Shown here: positions 38,013 through 51,484 of the stretch, one piece after another | Layout: each line of letters begins with the position of its first letter | Position numbering within the stretch: the first letter of the stretch is position 1 | DNA from: Hydractinia symbiolongicarpus | Taxonomy: Eukaryota > Cnidaria > Hydrozoa > Anthoathecata > Hydractiniidae | Length of the DNA: 64,000 nt | Reading direction: 5' to 3' | NCBI RefSeq assembly: GCF_029227915.1 | Contig: NC_079875.1 | Coordinates: forward strand, 40,631,201-40,695,200 | Program-made: the position numbers and the translations under genes | The notes under the pieces: generated by a model | Database searches by the model: none | Seen by the model: the letters and a program-made list of their open reading frames with translations, nothing else | What the model was told of the DNA's origin: nothing

Positions 38013-39608
38013 ATGAGACTTGCAGTTTTCAAAAATGTTTTCATTTTTGATGAGACGCTCAATGAAAGAGGTTTAATCGCCGGCAAACGAACTCCCGCGA
38101 TTTCCCGTAAATCCCGGGCTTGGCCCGTATAGTCGAATGTGTACAAAGAAATTACCCTGTGAGTAAACTATTTTCCAGAACGTTTTTTTAAATTATTTTT
38201 TCACCACTAAAACGCATAAGACTTGTAGTTTTCAAAAATGTTTTCATTTTTGATGAGACGCTGAATAAAAGAAGTTTAATCGCCGGCAAACGAAAACCTG
38301 CGGTTTCCCGTAAATCCCGGACTCGGCCCGTATAGTCAAAAGTATACAAAGAAAGTACCCAGGGAGTAAACTCATTTCCCGAACGATTTTTTAAATTATT
38401 TTTTCACCACTAAAACGCATGAGACTTGCAGTTTTTAAAAATGTTTTCATTTTTGATGAGACGCTTCATGAAAGTGGTTTAATCGCCGGCAAACGAAAAC
38501 CCGCGATTTCCCGTTAATCCCGCGCTTGGCCCGTATAGGCGAATGTATACAAAGAAAGTACCCTGGGAGTAAACTCATTTCCATAACGATTTTTTAAATT
38601 ATCTTTTCACCACTAAAACGCATGAGACTTGTAGTTTTCAAAAATGTTTTCCTTTTTGATGAGACGCTGAATAAATGAAGTTTAATTGCCGGCAAACGAA
38701 AACCCGCCATTTGCCGTAAACCCCGGACTCGGCGCGTATAGTCAAAAGCATACAAAGAAAGTACCCAGGGAGTAAACTCATTTCCCGAACGATTTTTTAA
38801 ATTATTTTTTCACCACTAAAACGCATGAGACTTGTAGTTTTCAAAAATGTTTTCATTTTTGATGAGACGCTGAATAAAAGAAGTTTAATCACCGGCAAAC
38901 GAAAACCTGCGATTTCCCGTTAATCCTGGACTCGGCCCGTATAGTCAAAAGTATACAAAGAAAGTACCCAGGGTGTAAACTCATTTCCCGAACGATTTTT
39001 TAAATTATTATTTCACCACTAAAGCCCATGAGACTTGTAGTTTTTAAAAATGTTTTCATTTTTGATGAGACGCTTAATGAAAGTGGTTTAATCACCGGCA
39101 AACGAAATCCCGCGATTTCCCGTTAATCCCGGGCTTGGCCCGTATAGGCGAATGTATACAAAGAAAGTACCCTGTGAGTAAACTCATTTCCAAAACGATT
39201 TTTTAAATTATCTTTTTACCACTAAAACGCATGAGACTTGTAGTTTTCAAAAATGTTTTCATTTTTGATGAGACGCTAAATAAATGATGTTTAATTGCCG
39301 GCAAACGAAAAACCGCCATTTACCGTAAACCCCGGACTCGGCGCGTATAGTCAAAAGTATACAAAGAAAGTACCCAGGAAGTAAACTCATTTCTCGAACG
39401 ATTTTTTAAATTATTTTTTCACCACTAAAACGCATGAGACTTGTAGTTTTCAAAAATGTTTTCATTTTTGATGAGACGCTGAATAAAAGAAGTTTAATCG
39501 CCCGCAAACGAAAACCTGCGATTTCCCGTTAATCCCGGACCCGGCCCGTATAGTCAAAAGTATACAAAGAAAGTACCCAGGGTGTAAACTCATTTCCCGA
39601 ACGATTTT
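38013..39608. repeat. Transition block before the thirteen-monomer family
   Basis: About eight monomers. GTTAATCCCG first becomes frequent here and then marks most of the right half. GGCGAATG and the class A-like GAATAAATGAAG plus CATTTGCCG monomers, which are building blocks of the next region, first appear at about 38,537 and 38,671. No gene seen. Confidence 0.75.
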
Positions 39609-39840
39609 TTAAATTATTATTTCACCACTAAAGCCCATGAGACTTGTAGTTTTTAAAAATGTTTTTATTTTTGATGAGACGCTGTATAAAAGAAGTTTAA
39701 TCGCCGGCAAACGAAAAACCGCGACTTCCCGTAAATCCCGGACTCGGCCCGTATAGTCAAAAAGTATACAAAGAAAGTACCCTGTGAGTAAACTCATTTC
39801 CAAAACGATTTTTTAAATCATCTTTTCACCACTAAAACGC

Positions 39841-39844
39841 ATCT
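39841..39844. other. 4-bp deletion marker monomer (first of seven)
   Basis: ATGAGACTTGTAG has become ATCTTGTAG, a loss of GAGA at the monomer start. The same deletion is seen at 42,478, 44,709, 47,346, 48,764, 49,979 and 58,097, each time directly after an anchor monomer. It tags one lineage, including the stray copy at 58,097 well outside the main thirteen-monomer block. Confidence 0.9.
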
Positions 39845-42800
39845 TGTAGTTTTCAAAAATGTTTTCATTTTTGATGAGACGCTGAATAAAAGAAGTTTAA
39901 TCGCCGGCAAACGAATACCTGCGGTTTCCCGTAAATCCCGGACTCGGCCCGTATAGTCAAAATTATACAAAGAAAGTACCCAGGGAGTAAACTCATTTCC
40001 CGAACGATTTTTTAAATTATTTTTTCACCACTAAAACGCATCAGACTTGTAGTTTTTAAAAATGTTTTAATTTTTGATGAGACGCTAAATGAAAGTGGTT
40101 TAATCGCCGGCAAACGAAAACCTGCGATTTCCCGTTAATCCCGGGCTTGGCCCGTATAGTCGAATGTATACAAAGAAAGTACCCTGTGGGTAAACTCATT
40201 TCCAAAACGATTTTTTAAATTATCTTTTCACCACTAAAACGCATGAGACTTGTAGTTTTCAAAAATGTTTTCATTTTTGATGAGACGCTGAATAAATGAA
40301 GTTTAATTGCCGGCAAACGTAAACACGCCATTTGCCGTAAACCCCGGACTCGGCCCGTATAGTCAAAAGTATACAAAGAAAGTACCCAGGGAGTAAACTC
40401 ATTTCCCGAACGATTTTTTAAATTATTTTTTCACCACTAAAACGCATGAGACTTGTAGTTTTCAAAAATGTTTTCATTTTTGATGAGACGCTGAATAAAA
40501 GAAGTTTAATCGCCGGCAAACGAAAACCTGTGATTTCCCGTTAATCCCGGACTCGGCCCGTATAGTCAAAAGTATACAAAGAAAGTACGCAGGGTGTAAA
40601 CTCATTTCCCGAACGTTTTTTTAAATTATTATTTCACCACTAAAGCCGATGAGACTTGTAGTTTTTAAAAATGTTTTCATTTTTGATGAGACGCTGAATA
40701 AAAGAAATTTAATCGCCGGCAAACAAAAACCTGCGATTTCCCGTTAATCCCGGACTCGGCCCGTATAGTCAAAAGTATACAAAGAAAGTACCCAGGGTGT
40801 AAACTCATTTCCCGAACGATTTTTTAAATTATTATTTCAGCACTAAAGCCCATGAGACTTGTAGTTTTTAAAAATGTTTTTATTTTTGATGAGACGCTGT
40901 ATAAAATAAGTTTAATCGCCGGCAAACGAAAAACCGCGACTTCCCGTAAATCCCGGACTCGGCCCGTATAGTCAAAAAGTATACAAAGAAAGTACCCTGT
41001 GAGTAAACTCATTTCCAAAACGATTTTTTAAATCATCTTTTCACCACTAAAACGCATGAGACTTGTAGTTTTCAAAAATGTTTTCATTTTTGATGAGACG
41101 CTGAATAAAAGAAGTTTAATCGCCGGCAAACGAACACCTGCGGTTTCCCGTAAATCCCGGACTCGGCCCGTATAGTCAAAAGTATACAAAGAAAGTACCC
41201 AGGGAGTAAACTCATTTCCCGAACGATTTTTTAAATTATTTTTTCACCACTAAAACGCATCAGACTTGTAGTTTTTAAAAATGTTTTCATTTTTGATGAG
41301 ACGCTTAATGAAAGTGGTTTAATCGCCGGCAAACGAAAACCCGCGATTTCCCGTTAATCCCGGGCTTGGCCCGTGTAGTCGAATGTATACAAAGAAAGTA
41401 CCCAGGGAGTAAACTCATTTCCCGAACGATTTTTTAAATTATTTTTTCACCACTAAAACGCATGAGACTTGTAGTTTTCAAAAATGTTTTCATTTTTGAT
41501 GAGACGCTGAATAAAAGAAGTTTAATCGCTGGCAAACGAAAACCTGCAATTTCCCGTTAATCCCGGACTCGGCCCGTATAGTCAAAAGTATACAAAGAAA
41601 GTACCCAGGGAGTAAACTCATTTCCCGAACGATTTTTTAAATTATTTTTTCACCACTAAAGCCCATAAGACTTGTAGTTTTTAAAAATGTTTTCATTTTT
41701 GATGAGACGCTTAATGAAAGTGGTTTAATCACCGGCAAACGAAATCCCGCGATTTCCCGTTAATCCCGGGCTTGGCCCGTATAGGCGAATGTATACAAAG
41801 AAAGTACCCTGTGAGTAAACTCATTTCCAAAACGATTTTTTAAATTATCTTTTCACCACTAAAACGCATGAGACTTGTAGTTTTCAAAAATGTTTTCATT
41901 TTTGATGAGACGCTAAATAAATGATGTTTAATTGCCGGCAAACGAAAAACCGCCATTTGCCGTAAACCCCGGACTCGGCGCGTATAGTCAAAAGTATACA
42001 AAGAAAGTACCCAGGAAGTAAACTCATTTCTCGAACGATTTTTTAAATTATTTTTTCACCACTAAAACGCATGAGACTTGTAGTTTTCAAAAATGTTTTC
42101 ATTTTTGATGAGACGCTGAATAAAAGAAGTTTAATCGCCCGCAAACGAAAACCTGCGATTTCCCGTTAATCCCGGACTCGGCCCGTATAGTCAAAAGTAT
42201 ACAAAGAAAGTACCCAGGGTGTAAACTCATTTCCCGAACCATTTTTTAAATTATTATTTCACCACTGAAGCCCATGAGACTTGTAGTTTTTAAAAATGTT
42301 TTTATTTTTGATGAGACGCTGTATAAAAGAAGTTTAATCGCCGGCAAACGAAAAACCGCGACTTCCCGTAAATCCCGGACTCGGCCCGTATAGTCAAAAA
42401 GTATACAAAGAAAGTAGCCTGTGAGTAAACTCATTTCCAAAACGATTTTTTAAATCATCTTTTCACCACTAAAACGCATCTTGTAGTTTTCAAAAATGTT
42501 TTCATTTTTGATGAGACGCTGAATAAAAGAAGTTTAATCGCCGGCAAACGAATACCTGCGGTTTCCCGTAAATCCCGGACTCGGCCCGTATAGTCAAAAT
42601 TATACAAAGAAAGTACCCAGGGAGTAAACTCATTTCCCGAACGATTTTTTAAATTATTTTTTCACCACTAAAACGCATCAGACTTGTAGTTTTTAAAAAT
42701 GTTTTAATTTTTGATGAGACGCTAAATGAAAGTGGTTTAATCGCCGGCAAACGAAAACCTGCGATTTCCCGTTAATCCCGGGCTTGGCCCGTATAGTCGA

Positions 42801-45800
42801 ATGTATACAAAGAAAGTACCCTGTGGGTAAACTCATTTCCAAAACGATTTTTTAAATTATCTTTTCACCACTAAAACGCATGAGACTTGTAGTTTTCAAA
42901 AATGTTTTCATTTTTGATGAGACGCTGAATAAATGAAGTTTAATTGCCGGCAAACGTAAACCCGCCATTTGCCGTAAACCCCGGACTCGGCCCGTATAGT
43001 CAAAAGTATACAAAGAAAGTACCCAGGGAGTAAACTCATTTCCCGAACGATTTTTTAAATTATTTTTTCACCACTAAAACGCATGAGACTTGTAGTTTTC
43101 AAAAATGTTTTCATTTTTGATGAGACGCTGAATAAAAGAAGTTTAATCGCCGGCAAACGAAAACCTGTGATTTCCCGTTAATCGCGGACTCGGCCCGTAT
43201 AGTCAAAAGTATACAAAGAAAGTACGCAGGGTGTAAACTCATTTCCCGAACGTTTTTTTAAATTATTATTTCACCACTAAAGCCGATGAGACTTGTAGTT
43301 TTTAAAAATGTTTTCATTTTTGATGAGACGCTGAATAAAAGAAATTTAATCGCCGGCAAACAAAAACCTGCGATTTCCCGTTAATCCCGGACTCGGCCCG
43401 TATAGTCAAAAGTATACAAAGAAAGTACCCAGGGTGTAAACTCATTTCCCGAACGATTTTTTAAATTATTATTTCAGCACTAAAGCCCATGAGACTTGTA
43501 GTTTTTAAAAATGTTTTTATTTTTGATGAGACGCTGTATAAAATAAGTTTAATCGCCGGCAAACGAAAAACCGCGACTTCCCGTAAATCCCGGACTCGGC
43601 CCGTATAGTCAAAAAGTATACAAAGAAAGTACCCTGTGAGTAAACTCATTTCCAAAACGATTTTTTAAATCATCTTTTCACCACTAAAACGCATGAGACT
43701 TGTAGTTTTCAAAAATGTTTTCATTTTTGATGTGACGCTGAATAAAAGAAGTTTAATCGCCGGCAAACGAAAACCTGCGGTTTCCCGTAAATCCCGGACT
43801 CGGCCCGTATAGTCAAAAGTATACAAAGAAAGTACCCAGGGAGTAAACTCATTTCCCGAACGATTTTTTAAATTATTTTTTCACCACTAAAACGCATCAG
43901 ACTTGTAGTTTTTAAAAATGTTTTCATTTTTGATGAGACGCTTAATGAAAGTGGTTTAATCGCCGGCAAACGAAAACCCGCGATTTCCCGTTAATCCCGG
44001 GCTTGGCCCGTGTAGTCGAATGTATACAAAGAAAGTACCCAGGGAGTAAACTCATTTCCCGAACGATTTTTTAAATTATTTTTTCACCACTAAAACGCAT
44101 GAGACTTGCAGTTTTCAAAAATGTTTTCATTTTTGATGAGACGCTGAATAAAAGAAGTTTAATCGCTGGCAAACGAAAACCTGCAATTTCCCGTTAATCC
44201 CGGACTCGGCCCGTATAGTCAAAAGTATACAAAGAAAGTACCCAGGGAGTAAACTCATTTCCCGAACGATTTTTTAAATTATTTTTTCACCACTAAAACG
44301 CATGAGACTTGTATTTTTCAAAAATGTTTTCATTTTTGATGAGACGCTGAATAAAAGAAGTTTAATCACCGGCAAACGAAAACCTGCGATTTCCCGTTAA
44401 TCCTGGACTCGGCCCGTATAGTCAAAAGTATACAAAGAAAGTACCCAGGGTGTAAACTCATTTCCCGAACGATTTTTTAAATTATTATTTCACCACTAAA
44501 GCCCATGAGACTTGTAGTTTTTAAAAATGTTTTTATTTTTGATGAGACGCTGTATTAAAGAAGTTTAATCGCCGGCAAACGAAAAACCGCGACTTCCCGT
44601 AAATCCCGGACTCGGCCCGTATAGTCAAAAAGTATACAAAGAAAGTACCCTGTGAGTAAACTCATTTCCAAAACGATTTTTTAAATCATCTTTTCACCAC
44701 TAAAACGCATCTTGTAGTTTTCAAAAATGTTTTCATTTTTGATGAGACGCTGAATAAAAGAAGTTTAATCGCCGGCAAACGAATACCTGCGGTTTCCCGT
44801 AAATCCCGGACTCGGCCCGTATAGTCAAAATTATACAAAGAAAGTACCCAGGGAGTAAACTCATTTCCCGAACGATTTTTTAAATTATTTTTTCACCACT
44901 AAAACGCATCAGACTTGTAGTTTTTAAAAATGTTTTAATTTTTGATGAGACGCTAAATGAAAGTGGTTTAATCGCCGGCAAACGAAAACCTGCGATTTCC
45001 CGTTAATCCCGGGCTTGGCCCGTATAGTCGAATGTATACAAAGAAAGTACCCTGTGGGTAAACTCATTTCCAAAACGATTTTTTAAATTAACTTTTCACC
45101 ACTAAAACGCATGAGTTTTGTAGTTTTCAAAAATGTTTTCATTTTTGATGAGACGCTGAATAAATGAAGTTTAATTGCCGGCAAACGTAAACCCGCCATT
45201 TGCCGTAAACCCCGGACTCGGCCCGTATAGTCAAAAGTATACAAAGAAAGTACCCAGGGAGTAAACTCATTTCCCGAACGATTTTTTAAATTATTTTTTC
45301 ACCACTAAAACGCATGAGACTTGTAGTTTTCAAAAATGTTTTCATTTTTGATGAGACGCTGAATAAAAGAAGTTTAATCGCCGGCAAACGAAAACCTGTG
45401 ATTTCCCGTTAATCCCGGACTCGGCCCGTATAGTCAAAAGTATACAAAGAAAGTACGCAGGGTGTAAACTCATTTCCCGAACGTTTTTTTAAATTATTAT
45501 TTCACCACTAAAGCCGATGAGACTTGTAGTTTTTAAAAATGTTTTCATTTTTGATGAGACGCTGAATAAAAGAAATTTAATCGCCGGCAAACAAAAACCT
45601 GCGATTTCCCGTTAATCCCGGACTCGGCCCGTATAGTCAAAAGTATACAAAGAAAGTACCCAGGGTGTAAACTCATTTCCCGAACGATTTTTTAAATTAT
45701 TATTTCAGCACTAAAGCCCATGAGACTTGTAGTTTTTAAAAATGTTTTTATTTTTGATGAGACGCTGTATAAAATAAGTTTAATCGCCGGCAAACGAAAA

Positions 45801-47934
45801 ACCGCGACTTCCCGTAAATCCCGGACTCGGCCCGTATAGTCAAAAAGTATACAAAGAAAGTACCCTGTGAGTAAACTCATTTCCAAAACGATTTTTTAAA
45901 TCATCTTTTCACCACTAAAACGCATGAGACTTGTAGTTTTCAAAAATGTTTTCATTTTTGATGAGACGCTGAATAAAAGAAGTTTAATCGCCGGCAAACG
46001 AAAACCTGCGGTTTCCCGTAAATCCCGGACTCGGCCCGTATAGTCAAAAGTATACAAAGAAAGTACCCAGGGAGTAAACTCATTTCCCGAACGATTTTTT
46101 AAATTATTTTTTCACCACTAAAACGCATCAGACTTGTAGTTTTTAAAAATGTTTTCATTTTTGATGAGACGCTTAATGAAAGTGGTTTAATCGCCGGCAA
46201 ACGAAAACCCGCGATTTCCCGTTAATCCCGGGCTTGGCCCGTGTAGTCGAATGTATACAAAGAAAGTACCCAGGGAGTAAACTCATTTCCCGAACGATTT
46301 TTTAAATTATTTTTTCACCACTAAAACGCATGAGACTTGTAGTTTTCAAAAATGTTTTCATTTTTGATGAGATGCTGAATAAAAGAAGTTTAATCGCTGG
46401 CAAACGAAAACCTGCAATTTCCCGTTAATCCCGGACTCGGCCCGTATAGTCAAAAGTATACAAAGAAAGTACCCAGGGAGTAAACTCATTTCCCGAACGA
46501 TTTTTTAAATTATTTTTTCACCACTAAAACGCATGAGACTTGTATTTTTCAAAAATGTTTTCATTTTTGATGAGACGCTGAATAAAAGAAGTTTAATCAC
46601 CGGCAAACGAAAACCTGCGATTTCCCGTTAATCCTGGACTCGGCCCGTATAGTCAAAAGTATACAAAGAAAGTACCCAGGGTGTAAACTCATTTCCCGAA
46701 CGATTTTTTAAATTATTATTTCACCACTAAAGCCCATGAGACTTGTAGTTTTTAAAAATGTTTTCATTTTTGATGAGACGCTTAATGAAAGTGGTTTAAT
46801 CACCGGCAAACGAAAACCCGCGATTTCCCGTTAATCCCGGGCTTGGCCCGTATAGGCGAATGTATACAAAGAAAGTACCCTGTGAGTAAACTCATTTCCA
46901 AAACGATTTTTTAAATTATCTTTTCACCACTAAAACGCATGAGACTTGTAGTTTTCAAAAATGTTTTCATTTTTGATGAGACGCTGAATAAATGAAGTTT
47001 AATTGCCGGCAAACGAAAACCCGCCATTTGCCGTAAACCCCGGACTCGGCGCGTATAGTCAAAAGTATACAAAGAAAGTACCCAGGGTGTAAACTCATTT
47101 CCCGAACGATTTTTTAAATTATTATTTCACCACTAAAGCCCATGAGACTTGTAGTTTTTAAAAATGTTTTTATTTTTGATGAGACGCTGTATAAAAGAAG
47201 TTTAATCGCCGGCAAACGAAAAACCGCGACTTCCCGTAAATCCCGGACTCGGCCCGCATAGTCAAAAAGTATACAAAGAAAGTACCCTGTGAGTAAACTC
47301 ATTTCCAAAACGATTTTTTAAATCATTTTTTCACCACTAAAACGCATCTTGTAGTTTTCAAAAATGTTTTCATTTTTGATGAGACGCTGAATAAAAGAAG
47401 TTTAATCGCCGGCAAACGAATACCTGCGGTTTCCCGTAAATCCCGGACTCGTCCCGTATAGTCAAAATTATACAAAGAAAGTACCCAGGGAGTAAACTCA
47501 TTTCCCGAACGATTTTTTAAATTATTTTTTCACCACTAAAACGCATCAGACTTGTAGTTTTTAAAAATGTTTTAATTTTTGATGAGACGCTAAATGAAAG
47601 TGGTTTAATCGCCGGCAAACGAAAACCTGCGATTTCCCGTTAATCCCGGGCTTGGCCCGTATAGTCGAATGTATACAAAGAAAGTACCCTGTGGGTAAAC
47701 TCATTTCCAAAACGATTTTTTAAATTATCTTTTCACCACTAAAACGCATGAGACTTGTAGTTTTCAAAAATGTTTTCATTTTTGATGAGACGCTGAATAA
47801 ATGAAGTTTAATTGCCGGCAAACGAAAACCCGCCATTTGCCGTAAACCCCGGACTCGGCCCGTATAGTCAAAAGTATACAAAGAAAGTACCCAGGGAGTA
47901 AACTCATTTCCCGAACGATTTTTTAAATTATTTT

Positions 47935-50360
47935 TTCACCACTAAAACGCATGAGACTTGTAGTTTTCAAAAATGTTTTCATTTTTGATGAGACGCTGAA
48001 TAAAAGAAGTTTAATCGCCGGCAAACGAAAACCTGTGATTTCCCGTTAATCCAGGACTCGGCCCGTATAGTCAAAAGTATACAAAGAAAATACGCAGGGT
48101 GTAAACTCATTTCCCGAACGTTTTTTTAAATTATTATTTCACCACTAAAGCCGATGAGACTTGTAGTTTTTAAAAATGTTTTCATTTTTGATGAGACGCT
48201 TAATGAAAGTGGTTTAATCACCGGCAAACGAAAACCCGCGATTTCCCGTTAATCCCGGGCTTGGCCCGTATAGGCGAATGTATACAAAGAAAGTACCCTG
48301 TGAGTAAACTCATTTCCAAAACGATTTTTTAAATTATCTTTTCACCACTAAAACGCATGAGACTTGTAGTTTTCAAAAATGTTTTCATTTTTGATGAGAC
48401 GCTGAATAAATGAAGTTTAATTGCCGGCAAACGAAAACCCGCCATTTGCCGTAAACCCCGGACTCGGCGCGTATAGTCAAAAGTATACAAAGAAAGTACC
48501 CAGGGTGTAAACTCATTTCCCGAACGATTTTTTAAATTATTATTTCACCACTAAAGCCCATGAGACTTGTAGTTTTTAAAAATGTTTTTATTTTTGATGA
48601 GACGCTGTATAAAAGAAGTTTAATCGCCGGCAAACGAAAAACCGCGACTTCCCGTAAATCCCGGACTCGGCCCGTATAGTCAAAAAGTATACAAAGAAAG
48701 TACCCTGTGAGTAAACTCATTTCCAAAACGATTTTTTAAATCATCTTTTCACCACTAAAACGCATCTTGTAGTTTTCAAAATTGTTTTCATTTTTGATGA
48801 GACGCTGAATAAAAGAAGTTTAATCGCCGGCAAACGAATACCTGCGGTTTCCCGTAAATCCCGGACTCGGCCCGTATAGTCAAAATTATACAAAGAAAGT
48901 ACCCAGGGAGTAAACTCATTTCCCGAACGATTTATTAAATTATTTTTTCACCACTAAAACGCATCAGACTTGTAGTTTTTAAAAATGTTTTAATTTTTGA
49001 TGAGACGCTAAATGAAAGTGGTTTAATCGCCGGCAAACGAAAACCTGCGATTTCCCGTTAATCCCGGGCTTGGCCCGTATAGTCGAATGTATACAAAGAA
49101 AGTACCCTGTGGGTAAACTCATTTCCAAAACGATTTTTTAAATTATTTTTTCACCACTAAAACGCATGAGACTTGTAGTTTTCAAAAATGTTTTCATTTT
49201 TGATGAGACGCTGAATAAAAGAAGTTTAATCGCCGGCAAACGAAAACCTGTGATTTCCCGTTAATCCAGGACTCGGCCCGTATAGTCAAAAGTATACAAA
49301 GAAAATACGCAGGGTGTAAACTCATTTCCCGAACGTTTTTTTAAATTATTATTTCACCACTAAAGCCGATGAGACTTGTAGTTTTTAAAAATGTTTTCAT
49401 TTTTGATGAGACGCTTAATGAAAGTGGTTTAATCACCGGCAAACGAAAACCCGCGATTTCCCGTTAATCCCGGGCTTGGCCCGTATAGGCGAATGTATAC
49501 AAAGAAAGTACCCTGTGAGTAAACTCATTTCCAAAACGATTTTTTAAATTATCTTTTCACCACTAAAACGCATGAGACTTGTAGTTTTCAAAAATGTTTT
49601 CATTTTTGATGAGACGCTGAATAAATGAAGTTTAATTGCCGGCAAACGAAAACCCGCCATTTGCCGTAAACCCCGGACTCGGCGCGTATAGTCAAAAGTA
49701 TACAAAGAAAGTACCCAGGGTGTAAACTCATTTCCCGAACGATTTTTTAAATTATTATTTCACCACTAAAGCCCATGAGACTTGTAGTTTTTAAAAATGT
49801 TTTTATTTTTGATGAGACGCTGTATAAAAGAAGTTTAATCGCCGGCAAACGAAAAACCGCGACTTCCCGTAAATCCCGGACTCGGCCCGTATAGTCAAAA
49901 AGTATACAAAGAAAGTACCCTGTGAGTAAACTCATTTCCAAAACGATTTTTTAAATCATCTTTTCACCACTAAAACGCATCTTGTAGTTTTCAAAATTGT
50001 TTTCATTTTTGATGAGACGCTGAATAAAAGAAGTTTAATCGCCGGCAAACGAATACCTGCGGTTTCCCGTAAATCCCGGACTCGGCCCGTATAGTCAAAA
50101 TTATACAAAGAAAGTACCCAGGGAGTAAACTCATTTCCCGAACGATTTATTAAATTATTTTTTCACCACTAAAACGCATCAGACTTGTAGTTTTTAAAAA
50201 TGTTTTAATTTTTGATGAGACGCTAAATGAAAGTGGTTTAATCGCCGGCAAACGAAAACCTGCGATTTCCCGTTAATCCCGGGCTTGGCCCGTATAGTCG
50301 AATGTATACAAAGAAAGTACCCTGTGGGTAAACTCATTTCCAAAACGATTTTTTAAATTA
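47935..50360. repeat. Six-monomer tandem duplication, 1,215 bp
   Basis: About 47,935-49,149 and 49,150-50,360 share variants found nowhere else nearby: AATCCAGGACTCGG with GAAAATACGCAGGG (48,048; 49,263), TCAAAATTGTTTTC (48,777; 49,992) and CGATTTATTAAATT (48,929; 50,144). A later doubling inside the thirteen-monomer family. Confidence 0.82.
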
Positions 50361-51484
50361 TCTTTTCACCACTAAAACGCATGAGACTTGTAGTTTTCAA
50401 AAATGTTTTCATTTTTGATGAGACGCTGAATAAATGAAGTTTAATTGCCGGCAAACGAAAACCCGCCATTTGCCGTAAACCCCGGACTCGGCCCGTATAG
50501 TCAAAAGTATACAAAGAAAGTACCCAGGGAGTAAACTCATTTCCCGAACGATTTTTTAAATTATTTTTTCACCACTAAAACGCATGAGACTTGTAGTTTT
50601 CAAAAATGTTTTCATTTTTGATGAGACGCTGAATAAAAGAAGTTTAATCGCCGGCAAACGAAAACCTGTGATTTCCCGTTAATTCAGGACTCGGCCCGTA
50701 TAGTCAAAAGTATACAAAGAAAGTACGCAGGGTGTAAACTCATTTCCCGAACGTTTTTTTAAATTATTATTTCACCACTAAAGCCGATGAGACTTGTAGT
50801 TTTTAAAAATGTTTTCATTTTTGATGAGACGCTGAATAAAAGAAATTTAATCGCCGGCAAACGAAAACCTGCGATTTCCCGTTAATCCCGGACTCGGCCC
50901 GTATAGTCAAAAGTATACAAAGAAAGTACCCAGGGTGTAAACTCATTTCCCGAACGATTTTTTAAATTATTATTTCACCACTAAAGCCCATGAGACTTGT
51001 AGTTTTTAAAAATGTTTTTATTTTTGATGAGACGCTGTATAAAAGAAGTTTAATCGCCGGCAAACGAAAAACCGCGACTTCCCGTAAATCCCGGACTCGG
51101 CCCGTATAGTCAAAAAGTATACAAAGAAAGTACCCTGTGAATAAACTCATTTCCAAAACGATTTTTTAAATCATCTTTTCACCACTAAAACGCATGAGAC
51201 TTGTAGTTTTCAAAAATGTTTTCATTTTTGATGAGACGCTTAATGAAAGTGGTTTAATCGCCGGCAAACGAAAACCCGCGATTTCCCGTTAATCCCAGGC
51301 TTGGCCCGTATAGTCGAATGTATACAAAGAAAGTACCCAGGGAGTAAACTCATTTTCCGAACGATTTTTTAAATTATTTTTTCACCACTAAAACGCATGA
51401 GACTTGTAGTTTTCAAAAATGTTTTCATTTTTGATGAGACGCTGAATAAAAGAAGTTTAATCGCTGGAAAACGAAAACCTGCAA

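Larger units (their letters stand above)
39609..51484. repeat. Thirteen-monomer family (2,637 bp) with shorter derivatives
   Basis: An anchor monomer with TTTTTATTTTTG, ACGCTGTATAAAA, AAAAACCGCGACTTCCCG and one extra A (GTCAAAAAGTATAC) recurs with starts near 39,640, 40,855, 42,277, 43,492, 44,508, 45,723, 47,145, 48,563, 49,778 and 50,993. Two flavours alternate at first: AAAAGAAG followed by a 4-bp-deleted monomer, and AAAATAAG followed by a normal one. Full-unit spacings are 2,637, 2,231 (two monomers lost) and 2,637 bp, then 1,418, 1,215 and 1,215 bp. Copies differ by few bases, so expansion is recent. Confidence 0.87.
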
